Source of the DNA: an uncultured Verrucomicrobiales bacterium
Lineage (GTDB): Bacteria > Verrucomicrobiota > Verrucomicrobiia > Verrucomicrobiales > DEV007
Direction: 5' to 3'
Assembly: GCA_937891465.1 (NCBI GenBank)
Contig: CALAHF010000019.1
Location: 1 to 64,000 of the forward strand
DNA: 64,000 nucleotides
Part shown: positions 1 through 7,755 of the stretch, in pieces
How the letters are laid out: the number at the start of each line of letters is the position of its first letter
Numbering within the stretch: position 1 is the stretch's first letter
The notes under the pieces: model-generated
Seen by the model: the letters and a program-made list of their open reading frames with translations, nothing else
The model's database searches: none
Told to the model about the DNA's origin: nothing
Translations under genes and position numbers: made by a program

Positions 1-699
1 TACGAGCACGATGTTTTGACGTTCAACCTGGCGGTGAAGCAGATCAATGAGATGGAAGTCGATTTCGTCGTGATTTGTGGCGATCTCGTTCACAACGCCA
101 ATGACAAGTCGTTTGCTGATTTCAATAAGATAAAGGCAAAGTTCACCCTGCCTTGCTACTGCACCTCGGGAAATCACGATGTGGGAAATGCCCCGACGGC
201 GGCGTCGTTGGCGAACTATCGAGAGAAAATCGGGGAGGACTATTATTCGATCGAACACAAGGGATACACGGTTGTTGTTGCGAATTCCCAGCTTTGGAAA
301 GCTCCCTTGGCAGGAGAATCAGAGAAGCACGATGCGTGGTTTAAGAAGACGCTGGTTGATGCAAAAGCGAAAGGCTCACCGGTTTTTGTAGTGGTTCATT
401 ATCCGCTTTTCCTGAAAGACATTGATGAGAAGGACGCCTATTTCAATTTGCCCATCAAAAAGCGAAAAGAGATTTTTGCGTTGTGTAAGGAAAATGGCGT
501 TGTCGGTTTTCTGGCTGGACATACCCACAAGCAGATTTCAAATGAGCTGGATGGAATTCTGCTCGTGAACGGTGAGACAACGAGCAAGAATTTCGACAAG
601 CGCCCCATGGGTTTTCGGCTCTGGAATGTGGGGAGCAAAGGAGAACTCCAGCATGAATTCGTGAAGCTCGAAGGCTTTATCCCTGAGCCGGAGGAATAA
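1..699 (+). CDS. Calcineurin-like metallophosphoesterase (5' truncated)
   Basis: The frame is open from the first base of the window, so the true start and the first metal-binding motif (usually DxH) lie upstream; 232 residues are visible. The remaining metallophosphoesterase signature is present in order: GDLVHNA near visible residue 27, GNHDVG near 57, VHYPLF in the middle and GHTH near the end. These residues bind the dinuclear metal centre of the calcineurin-like fold. The sequence most resembles the CPPED1/CpdA-like branch, which hydrolyses phosphomonoesters or phosphodiesters; the substrate cannot be told from sequence. A degenerate copy of the 43-bp repeat follows the stop codon. Confidence 0.85.
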   Translation, partial: YEHDVLTFNLAVKQINEMEVDFVVICGDLVHNANDKSFADFNKIKAKFTLPCYCTSGNHDVGNAPTAASLANYREKIGEDYYSIEHKGYTVVVANSQLWKAPLAGESEKHDAWFKKTLVDAKAKGSPVFVVVHYPLFLKDIDEKDAYFNLPIKKRKEIFALCKENGVVGFLAGHTHKQISNELDGILLVNGETTSKNFDKRPMGFRLWNVGSKGELQHEFVKLEGFIPEPEE

Positions 700-757
700 G
701 CGGTCGGTTCGTCGCCCTTTTCGGATATCCGTGAGAACTCTCTTTTTGGCCTACTGT

Positions 758-799
758 GATCCAGCGGGGTTGATTCATCGTTCGAACCCTCTTGATTCA
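758..799. repeat. 43-bp palindromic repeat, degenerate copy R1
   Basis: A worn copy of the palindromic unit between the phosphoesterase and ftsH. The left half begins GATCCAGCGGGGTTGATTC and the right half keeps CGAACCCTCTTGATTC. Loop orientation is GGGT then ACCCT (head to head). This is the most diverged of the intergenic copies that keep both halves. Confidence 0.6.
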
Positions 800-866
800 A
801 AAACCTGAAACTGGCCTGCCATCCCCGTTGCAACCGCGAGCCGTTGTGTTAGAATTGGAGGTTTTC

Positions 867-889
867 CTCGTCTCATTTTTTTGAGCGAG
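867..889 (+). other. Hairpin in the ftsH leader
   Basis: CTCG-T-CTCA (867-875) pairs with TGAGCGAG (882-889) around a T-rich loop, leaving one bulged T. It ends 19 nt before the ftsH start codon. The run of T lies in the loop and not after the stem, so it does not look like a normal terminator. A role in ftsH mRNA translation or stability is only a guess. Confidence 0.4.
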
Positions 890-908
890 ACACCCTCAAT
901 TTTTTATC

Positions 909-3023
909 ATGCAAGACAACAACGGTGACGACAACTCCGGCGGTTCCAACAAAGGAAACAACCGCGGCGGAGACGGGCAGAACGAAGGCGGCTTCAACTG
1001 GAAGGGCTTTATGCTTCTGGCCATCGCAATGGGCTTGCTGGGCCTCGTTTTTTTCAGTAAATCGATCGGGGACGGTTCGGATACGAAAACATGGCGTGAA
1101 TTCACGGAACTCGTTAATAACAAGCGCATCCACGTTGATTTGGATAACCCAAATCCAGAGCTTCGGCACACCTTGGAGCTCGAAGAACGCCCGAGTAAAG
1201 CTGAAGAGTGGGTCAAAGGTTGGTATATTCTTGATGAAAAAGATGTGGCGGCAAACAACGGCGAAAAATATAAGCGCTTCCAGACTTCAGTGAACCTCGC
1301 CTGGGCGAAAGAAGATTTGAAGGCATTGCTCACTGACGCTGAACCGCCACTTCAGATCACGAATCAGACGACTAAAACGGAAAGCATGGGAGCTGCAATG
1401 CTCGGCTTTTACCTGCCAATGCTGATTTTGGTCGTATTGCTCTATCTCCTTTTCCGCCACCAAATGCGCTCTGCAGGTCGCGGCGCAATGAGTTTTGGAA
1501 AATCCAAGGCCAAAATGATGGCGATGGAGAAAAACAAGATTACTTTCAAAGACGTCGCCGGCGTTGAAGAGGCGAAAGAAGAAGTTTGGGAGATCGTAGA
1601 ATTCCTGAAAGACCCGAAAAAATTCCAGCGTCTTGGTGGTCACATTCCGAAAGGTGTTTTGATGGTTGGTTCCCCGGGAACGGGTAAAACCTTGCTGGCT
1701 CGTGCGATTGCCGGTGAAGCGGATGTTCCGTTTTTCTCGATTAGCGGATCCGATTTCGTCGAAATGTTCGTCGGTGTCGGTGCTTCACGAGTTCGCGATA
1801 TGTTTGAGGAGGGTAAAAAGAACGCACCTTGTTTGATTTTCATCGATGAGATTGACGCGGTCGGTCGTCATCGTGGCCACGGAATGGGCGGCGGACACGA
1901 CGAGCGCGAGCAGACATTGAACGCATTGCTAGTTGAGATGGATGGATTTGAAGCTCAGGAAGGCGTCATCATCATCGCCGCGACGAACCGTCCCGACGTG
2001 CTTGACCCGGCATTGCTTCGCCCCGGTCGGTTTGATCGTCAGGTAACCGTGAATTTGCCAGACGTGAAAGGTCGCGAGCAAATTTTGGATGTTCACGCAA
2101 AGAAAGTAAAAATCGCTGACGGAGTCGATCTCGGCGTCATCGCTCGCGGAACTCCTGGATTTTCCGGTGCTGAATTGGCAAACCTCATCAACGAAGCCGC
2201 GCTCCTTTCAGCCCGCAGAGGTCTGAAAGCGATCACCTTGCCGGAGTTTGAAGAAGCTCGTGACAAAGTTCGTTGGGGTAAAGAGCGCCGCAGCTTGGCA
2301 ATTTCTGAAAAAGAGAAAGAAAACACGGCCTACCACGAGGCGGGCCACGCGATATTGCTCTGCCTGTTAGACAACACCGAGCCACTTCACAAAGTGACGA
2401 TTATCCCACGCGGACCGTCGCTCGGTTCGACGATGTGGCTCCCTGAAGAAGATAAATACACCAACCGCGTCAATGAGCTGCTCGACCAGCTAGTCGTTAT
2501 CATGGGTGGTCGCGTTGCTGAGGAAGTCGTTTTCGGTAACGTCACCAACGGTGCCAGCGGCGACATCAAACAAGCGACAAGCATCGCACGGAAGATGGTT
2601 TGCGAGTGGGGAATGAGCGAAGAGCTCGGCATGGTCGAATACGGCGACAGTCAGGAACATGTATTTCTCGCCCGCGACATGGGTAGCGGCGGAGGTCGCG
2701 GCTATTCTGAAGATACAGCTCAGAAGATTGATTCTGAAGTGAAACGGCTCATTGATACCGCTTATCAAACAGCGACCGAATTGATCAACGCAAACCGCGA
2801 CAAGCTAAATACGATCGCTGCAGGATTACTTGAATACGAGACTCTTGATCGCGTTCACATCGATCAAATCATGGAAGACGGCGAGATGAAAAATCCGCCA
2901 AGCGCTCCAACGCCACCGGACATTCCAGATGATTCATCAAAAACTGATGAGCCGCCTGCGGACGGTCGTGACAAAGACGAAGGGAAAGATTTCCCAAGCG
3001 ATTTGGCTCCTGCGGGCGCCTGA
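909..3023 (+). CDS. ftsH: ATP-dependent zinc metalloprotease FtsH
   Basis: Membrane-anchored hexameric AAA+ protease that degrades misfolded membrane proteins and selected regulators. The 704 residues show a Gly/Asn-rich N-terminus, a first membrane segment at about 33-50, a periplasmic region, a second segment at about 166-182, and then the AAA domain with Walker A GSPGTGKT at 254-261, Walker [11 protein letters not shown] and the second region of homology. The zinc protease site HEAGH is at 476-480, with the third-ligand region [10 protein letters not shown] downstream. The C-terminal ~50 residues are a Pro/Asp/Lys-rich tail. ATG at 909 is the first start giving the full N-terminus; there is no clear Shine-Dalgarno sequence. 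A strong terminator follows. Confidence 0.97.
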   Translation: MQDNNGDDNSGGSNKGNNRGGDGQNEGGFNWKGFMLLAIAMGLLGLVFFSKSIGDGSDTKTWREFTELVNNKRIHVDLDNPNPELRHTLELEERPSKAEEWVKGWYILDEKDVAANNGEKYKRFQTSVNLAWAKEDLKALLTDAEPPLQITNQTTKTESMGAAMLGFYLPMLILVVLLYLLFRHQMRSAGRGAMSFGKSKAKMMAMEKNKITFKDVAGVEEAKEEVWEIVEFLKDPKKFQRLGGHIPKGVLMVGSPGTGKTLLARAIAGEADVPFFSISGSDFVEMFVGVGASRVRDMFEEGKKNAPCLIFIDEIDAVGRHRGHGMGGGHDEREQTLNALLVEMDGFEAQEGVIIIAATNRPDVLDPALLRPGRFDRQVTVNLPDVKGREQILDVHAKKVKIADGVDLGVIARGTPGFSGAELANLINEAALLSARRGLKAITLPEFEEARDKVRWGKERRSLAISEKEKENTAYHEAGHAILLCLLDNTEPLHKVTIIPRGPSLGSTMWLPEEDKYTNRVNELLDQLVVIMGGRVAEEVVFGNVTNGASGDIKQATSIARKMVCEWGMSEELGMVEYGDSQEHVFLARDMGSGGGRGYSEDTAQKIDSEVKRLIDTAYQTATELINANRDKLNTIAAGLLEYETLDRVHIDQIMEDGEMKNPPSAPTPPDIPDDSSKTDEPPADGRDKDEGKDFPSDLAPAGA

Positions 3024-3044
3024 TTTTCAAAGTCAGAAATTTTG

Positions 3045-3077
3045 AAAAACACGGGTCGAAAGATCCGTGTTTTTTTG
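3045..3077 (+). terminator. Rho-independent terminator of ftsH
   Basis: AAAAACACGG pairs with CCGTGTTTTT around GTCGAAAGAT (whose GTC/GAT ends can extend the stem), followed by a run of T. It lies 21 nt after the ftsH stop codon. Confidence 0.85.
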
Positions 3078-3124
3078 TAGCCGCGCTTAAACCGTGATCC
3101 CGCTTTAAGATGATGGAAGTTTTC

Positions 3125-3167
3125 CGAACCAATAGGGTTGGTTCATTGAACATACCCTGTTGGATCG
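3125..3167. repeat. 43-bp palindromic repeat R2
   Basis: A near-ideal unit. The left half reads CGAACCAATAGGGTTGGTTC and the right half ends ACCCTGTTGGATCG. The whole 43 nt matches its own reverse complement at about four fifths of positions. It sits between the convergent ends of ftsH and xerD, after the ftsH terminator. The rest of this 222-bp gap shows nothing else. Confidence 0.9.
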
Positions 3168-3245
3168 TGGCGGAGAGCTCGCGGATATTTCCGCCCACGC
3201 CGGCGGCTTCGTTGGCGCCTGGAAAGTCGCCGCTCCTTGGAAATT

Positions 3246-4136
3246 CTATCCGCGCGGATGAAATTTTTTGTGAACGGCACGTAAATGTTTCTGGTCGACG
3301 TGCGTGTATATCTGCGTGGTCGAAATATCCGCGTGGCCGAGCAGTTCCTGAATCACTCGCAAGTCCGCTCCGTTCCCGAGCAAGTGCGTTGCAAACGAAT
3401 GCCGAAGCAGGTGCGGATAAACATTTCCATCCAGCCCTGCCATTTTTGCCCGTGTTTTTACGATCTGCCAAATGCGCGTCGTTGTGAGTTTGGTGCCACG
3501 GATTGAAATAAAGATCTCGCTGCTGGTTTTCGGTGACACGAGATTGGGACGCTCGTTATCGAGATAATATTCGATCGTTTCACGAGCCTTTTTGCCGACA
3601 GGAACAATCCGTGTTTTGTTGCCTTTTCCGGTCACGCGAATGACGCCTTCTTTCAAATGCAAATTCTCGAGACGTGCACCCGTCAGCTCCGAAACGCGGA
3701 GGCCGCTGGCGTAAAGCAGCTCAATGATCGCCAGATCGCGTTTCCCAAGCGGTTGGCCTGTATCGATCGAATCGATCAGCTTCATTACGTTGGGTTCGTT
3801 GAGCGTCTCGGGGAGGTATTTTTCCAAACGCGGGGAATCAACCTGATCGGCGATGTCTTTTGAAATGAGCCCTTTCGCCGCGAGGTGGCGGAAGAAAATC
3901 TTCGTCGCGATCAGCTCAATCCGGAGACTGGCGGCAGCGAGTCCCGCTTTTTTGCGTTCAGCGAGTTGATCGGTGATGTGTTCAAGCAGAACTTGTTTCC
4001 AGTCAGTAATTTCTCGATTTTCCGCAAGCCAATCCGCGAGGCGTTCAAGCGATCGGCGAACGGAAATTTGATAATTATCCGACAGCCCGCGTTCTGTTGC
4101 GAGGTAGCGGATAAAGCGTTCGATCGCCTGATTCAT
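3246..4136 (-). CDS. xerD: Tyrosine recombinase XerC/XerD
   Basis: Site-specific recombinase that resolves chromosome dimers at dif during division. The 296-residue length is typical of Xer proteins. The N-terminal SAM-like DNA-binding domain spans about 1-95 and the catalytic domain about 110-290. The full catalytic set is visible: R147 (ASGLRVSEL), K171 (TGKGNK), H242 and R245 (HLLRHSFATHLL), H268 (LLGHADI) and nucleophile Y277 (TTQIYTHV). It reads closer to XerD than XerC, but a single-recombinase system is possible. The start is ATG at 4136, 5 nt after the stop of an upstream small frame, so it is probably cotranscribed with the genes to its right. Confidence 0.93.
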   Translation of the reverse strand: MNQAIERFIRYLATERGLSDNYQISVRRSLERLADWLAENREITDWKQVLLEHITDQLAERKKAGLAAASLRIELIATKIFFRHLAAKGLISKDIADQVDSPRLEKYLPETLNEPNVMKLIDSIDTGQPLGKRDLAIIELLYASGLRVSELTGARLENLHLKEGVIRVTGKGNKTRIVPVGKKARETIEYYLDNERPNLVSPKTSSEIFISIRGTKLTTTRIWQIVKTRAKMAGLDGNVYPHLLRHSFATHLLGNGADLRVIQELLGHADISTTQIYTHVDQKHLRAVHKKFHPRG

Positions 4137-4141
4137 AATTT

Positions 4142-4279
4142 CTATTTCCAGATCGTAATCTGCGTGTCGAGCGGCGAATCTTCAATGCTGATGTAGCGCC
4201 CAAAATCATCGCGTTCGAAAAGCACTTCGATCAGCTTTGCGTCACCCGATTCCGGTGTAATTTTCAGTGATGCGATCAT
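4142..4279 (-). CDS. Small frame, possibly the 3' part of a frameshifted gene
   Basis: An open frame ends in TAG 5 nt before xerD and reads LKITPESGDAKLIEVLFERD and then further acidic, protein-like sequence. The only ATG in frame gives 45 residues (start at 4279). The frame stays open to 4360 without any ATG, GTG or TTG further upstream, overlapping the stop of the next gene (4344-4778) in the +1 frame. It therefore looks like the C-terminal part of something longer, joined by a +1 shift near CTC-TAA-G at 4343-4349, by a sequence error, or as a relic. I do not recognise the family. Confidence 0.4.
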   Translation of the reverse strand: MIASLKITPESGDAKLIEVLFERDDFGRYISIEDSPLDTQITIWK

Positions 4280-4343
4280 TTTGCTCAAGTCATCGTTGAA
4301 CGCGACGTGACGGACTTCCCCACGTTCCGCGCCGCCGATCCGC

Positions 4344-4778
4344 TTAGAGGATTTGCGCCTTCACTTTATCATCCTGTATTGGTTCATTTGCAGTTGCTGG
4401 ATCTTTCGCTGGAGGAGCTTCAACAACGGTTACCGGCGCTGGTTCGACGCTTGTTTCGACCTCAGCTTTTAGTTTTGCAACGGTCGTGGCTTCCTTCGGA
4501 GCATCGACGTCAGATTCCGGCGACGTTTCAGCTTCGGCCTTCTCATCTCCGTTTGAAGACAATGAACTGAAGCCTACCCCCAGTTTCTCGCCCAGAGTTG
4601 GCATCACCTTTACCAATCCCCACAGCAATCCAAAAACCACCAGAAGCGTTACCAATCCCTTGATCTGAATTTTCAGCTCAGCCTTTTGTTCCTCGGGAGT
4701 TTTTTTGGGTTCCGCAGGTTTCACTTCTGCGGGTTGCTCTGCGGGGGTGGGAATTTCGGTGGATTCGTCGTCTGCCAT
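4344..4778 (-). CDS. Hypothetical single-pass membrane protein
   Basis: 144 residues, family not recognised. The N-terminal ~38 residues are rich in Glu, Pro, Ala and Lys. One membrane segment (GLVTLLVVFGLLWGLVKVM) lies at about 41-59. The rest is a low-complexity Ala/Pro/Glu/Val tail, which predicts a short cytoplasmic start and an extended exported tail. It is the first gene of the leftward run toward xerD and is divergent from the gene at 4922. Its stop codon sits inside a +1 open frame that continues another ~65 codons, so the protein may be longer in relatives. Confidence 0.6.
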   Translation of the reverse strand: MADDESTEIPTPAEQPAEVKPAEPKKTPEEQKAELKIQIKGLVTLLVVFGLLWGLVKVMPTLGEKLGVGFSSLSSNGDEKAEAETSPESDVDAPKEATTVAKLKAEVETSVEPAPVTVVEAPPAKDPATANEPIQDDKVKAQIL

Positions 4779-4921
4779 TTCAAAAACAAATTACGACGGC
4801 ACGAAGCAGGTTTCCACTGCTTAATTTGGAAGGATAGCCTTCCCAACCCGAAGTATACACACGAACGCGTCAGGCCCGTCGCTTGACCAAATCCGTGGTC
4901 TCCGCTTCATAGAAGACGTTC

Positions 4922-7093
4922 ATGGTTCATGGCATTGCTCCCGCCTTCCGCGCCCATCGTTTCGCATTTCTTTTCGCGGCGGTGTGGGGTTTCGCATGCC
5001 TTTCTGCAATGGCTACCGAACAGCTAGGAGCAATTAGAATTACGGAAGACGAAAGGCCCAAAATCGATGGGGATCTGTCCGATCCGATCTGGGAAAAAGC
5101 GGCAGTGATTGAAAACCTGACGCAGATGTATCCGAACGAGCAATCGGCTCCGTCGGAGCGCACAGAAATCCGACTCTGTTACGATGCACGCAATCTCTAC
5201 GTTGCGTTTCGCTGCTTTGATACCGAGCCGAAAAAGATCAACGCCAAAATTATGCAGCGTGATCAATCGGTCGGTTCGGACGACTATGTCTACATTCTGC
5301 TGGATCCCTATCAGACGGGACGGGATGGATTTTATTTTCGACTCAATGCCAACGGAGCCAAGGGCGAAGGACGGCTCACCAGCAACTCGACCCGGCCGAA
5401 CATGGACTGGGATACGATCTGGGACGGTGGTGGAAAAATCACCGAGGATGGATGGAGCGTAGAATTTGCGATTCCATTTCAAAGTATTTCTTTCGAAGAA
5501 AAATCAACTACGTGGGGAGCCAATTTCGGCCGCTCCATGCCTCGAATTCAAGAACGTTCGCGGTGGTCAGGTGCGTTACGCCATCGCAGGTTTATCGGTT
5601 TCGAAGACGAAGGAAAAATCACTGGTCTCGCCAACATGGAGCGCGGTATCGGTGTCGATGTAAAACCTTATGCCCTGGGTCGGAAAAAAAGCGGGAATCG
5701 GGGCGATGGTTTTGAATCCGAATATGGAGCGGATGTTTTTTGGCAAGTCACTCCAAATCTGACGACGACGCTGACGTGGAACACCGATTTTGCAGAGGCC
5801 GAGGTTGATTCCCGAAGAGTAAATTTGACCCGATTCCCCTTATTTTTTCCTGAAAAACGAGACTTCTTTCTCGAAGGTCAGGAGTATTTCGAATTCGGCC
5901 CGCACAGTGGCAGCCTGCGTCCATTTCACTCACGAAACATTGGTCTGTCCGACACCCGACAAAAAGTCGACATCATCAGTGGGGCAAAAGTAACCGGTCG
6001 AGTTGGTAAAATTGGCGTCGGAATGGTGGGAACCAAACTCGGAGCAACCGAATCGTTGTTCGAGGACGAAGTGGGTGTTGCCCGCTTCACCTACGATATT
6101 TTAGAAGAATCCCGGGTCGGCACATTTTTTAGTTATGGCAATTCGCGAGCCAACGCAGACAACTGGATTGCCGGATTCGATTTCGATTTCAAAAACAGCC
6201 ATTGGCATGACGACGACGAAGTTGATTTCAAGCTCTACGAACTCGTTAGCCACGATGAGAATGATGAGTTTGCTCATGCCTTCGGCGCGAACTTCGTTTA
6301 CCCAAACGAGCCGCTTTATCTTCGTGCCGACCTTCGTCAGATCGATGCAGATTTTCAACCCGGCCTCGGTTTTGTCCGTCGGCCCGGAACCCGACGCGGC
6401 CAGGGCCTGGCACAGTATGAATTCTACCCGAATGAGATCGATTGGCTTCGCGAGATTAGCTTTGAGATCAATGGAGAAGTAACCACCAACTTAGAAAACC
6501 AGATCGAAAGCAGCGAATTCACCCCGGTTGAGTTTGCCGCCAGGCTTGAGACTGGAGACGACTTTGTGATCTATCCTGAGATCGAGCGCGAAGTGCTTTT
6601 TGAGCCCTTTGAGATCACTGATGACGTCACGATTCCAGTCGGCGATTACCATTTCAATAAGATCGTTGCCGGGTTTGAAACGAGCAATCATCGTCCGGTA
6701 AGCATCGAGCTTTTCGGAAAGCTAGGCGACTTTTACGACGGCGAACGCTGGGGCATTGAAGGTGAGATCGAATGGCGACAGTCGAAATACTTCGGTGTCG
6801 AAATCGGAGCCGATTTTGACGCGATCAGTCTCCCGAGAAGTGAATTTGATGTGTTGGTTGGCTTTGCCGGTTTTCGCGTCACCCCGAATCCGAAGCTCTC
6901 CTGGAACACGCTAGCTCAGTGGGATTCCGTTTCCAATAACGTCGGCTTGAACAGCCGCCTGCGCTATATCGTTGCTCCCGGAAAAGATATATTCTTCGTG
7001 GTGAACCAAGGCTACCAATTCACGACCGAACGTGATTTTTCGAAACAAGGCGCAGAAACAACTGCCAAGGTGGGGTGGACATTTCGATTCTGA
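4922..7093 (+). CDS. DUF5916-like outer-membrane beta-barrel protein with CBM9-like domain
   Basis: A 723-residue exported protein. A signal peptide covers about 1-31 (cleavage after AMA). Next comes a family 9 carbohydrate-binding-like domain at about 40-225, with the typical start RPKIDGDLSDPIWEKAA and the DDYVYILLDPYQTGRDGFYF segment. The DUF5916 region begins near NFGRSMPRIQERSRW. The C-terminal half is rich in alternating polar and aromatic strands and ends in a terminal phenylalanine (VGWTFRF), the classic outer-membrane barrel signature. Such proteins are placed near carbohydrate use; whether this one is a pore or an enzyme is unknown. It is divergent from the gene at 4344-4778. Confidence 0.8.
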   Translation: MVHGIAPAFRAHRFAFLFAAVWGFACLSAMATEQLGAIRITEDERPKIDGDLSDPIWEKAAVIENLTQMYPNEQSAPSERTEIRLCYDARNLYVAFRCFDTEPKKINAKIMQRDQSVGSDDYVYILLDPYQTGRDGFYFRLNANGAKGEGRLTSNSTRPNMDWDTIWDGGGKITEDGWSVEFAIPFQSISFEEKSTTWGANFGRSMPRIQERSRWSGALRHRRFIGFEDEGKITGLANMERGIGVDVKPYALGRKKSGNRGDGFESEYGADVFWQVTPNLTTTLTWNTDFAEAEVDSRRVNLTRFPLFFPEKRDFFLEGQEYFEFGPHSGSLRPFHSRNIGLSDTRQKVDIISGAKVTGRVGKIGVGMVGTKLGATESLFEDEVGVARFTYDILEESRVGTFFSYGNSRANADNWIAGFDFDFKNSHWHDDDEVDFKLYELVSHDENDEFAHAFGANFVYPNEPLYLRADLRQIDADFQPGLGFVRRPGTRRGQGLAQYEFYPNEIDWLREISFEINGEVTTNLENQIESSEFTPVEFAARLETGDDFVIYPEIEREVLFEPFEITDDVTIPVGDYHFNKIVAGFETSNHRPVSIELFGKLGDFYDGERWGIEGEIEWRQSKYFGVEIGADFDAISLPRSEFDVLVGFAGFRVTPNPKLSWNTLAQWDSVSNNVGLNSRLRYIVAPGKDIFFVVNQGYQFTTERDFSKQGAETTAKVGWTFRF

Positions 7094-7158
7094 TTCAGCC
7101 GGAATAGGCGATCCGAATTCACTGGAAAACCTCGGCCAGTGGGTCATATTTTTGCCCT

Positions 7159-7698
7159 ATGAAAAAATTTCTTACCTCCCTTTTGTTGCTCGCGTTAACC
7201 GCTGGCTTTGCAATTTCTCAGGATAAAGCTGCTGCCACTGAATCCGTTACCGCCAGCGGATTGACATTCACATTCGGAAAGCCCTGGCAAAAAATGAAGC
7301 CCGCAAGTTCGATGCGTGCTGGCCAATTGAAGTATGACAATGAAGGCGATCTCGCTGATGTTGAAGCCGTGTTCTTCCACTTCGGACCCAATTCAGGATC
7401 AGTAGATGCCAACCTCCAACGTTGGAAGGGTCAATTTCAGGGCGAAGTAGAATCGAAAACCGAAGAGAAAGATCACAACGGAACCAAAGTCACTTACTTC
7501 ACTGCGACGGGAACATTCATGGACGGGGGATTTGGCCAGGCCAAAACGGCGAAAGATGATTGGATCATGCTTGCTGCGATTGTCCCGGGAACCGACGGCG
7601 TGGTTTTCATCAAATTTGTCGGCCCCAAAGCTGCCGTCGAAGCGGCAAAAGCTGATTTCGAAAAACTGGCATCAAGCCCGTTTGCGAAAGCGGAGTGA
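7159..7698 (+). CDS. Small exported protein of unknown function
   Basis: 179 residues with a clear signal peptide (MKKFLTSLLLLALTAGFAIS, cleavage near residue 20). The mature part begins with an Ala/Thr-rich stretch, followed by a compact domain (LTFTFGKPWQKMKPASSM, later DLADVEAVFFHFGPNSGSVD, then WKGQF). Similar small secreted proteins of unknown function are familiar from Planctomycetota and Verrucomicrobiota. No catalytic motif is visible. The start at 7159 is fixed by the signal peptide; no Shine-Dalgarno sequence precedes it. Confidence 0.75.
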   Translation: MKKFLTSLLLLALTAGFAISQDKAAATESVTASGLTFTFGKPWQKMKPASSMRAGQLKYDNEGDLADVEAVFFHFGPNSGSVDANLQRWKGQFQGEVESKTEEKDHNGTKVTYFTATGTFMDGGFGQAKTAKDDWIMLAAIVPGTDGVVFIKFVGPKAAVEAAKADFEKLASSPFAKAE

Positions 7699-7755
7699 TT
7701 AATCACGTATCGCTTGGGTCTTGTGCCGACGGCAAAATTCTTGTGAAATCGTCGG

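Noticed and set aside
3110-3487. Open frame over repeat R2 and the 3' end of xerD
   Set aside because: It is antisense to a well-supported gene and its start is made of repeat sequence.
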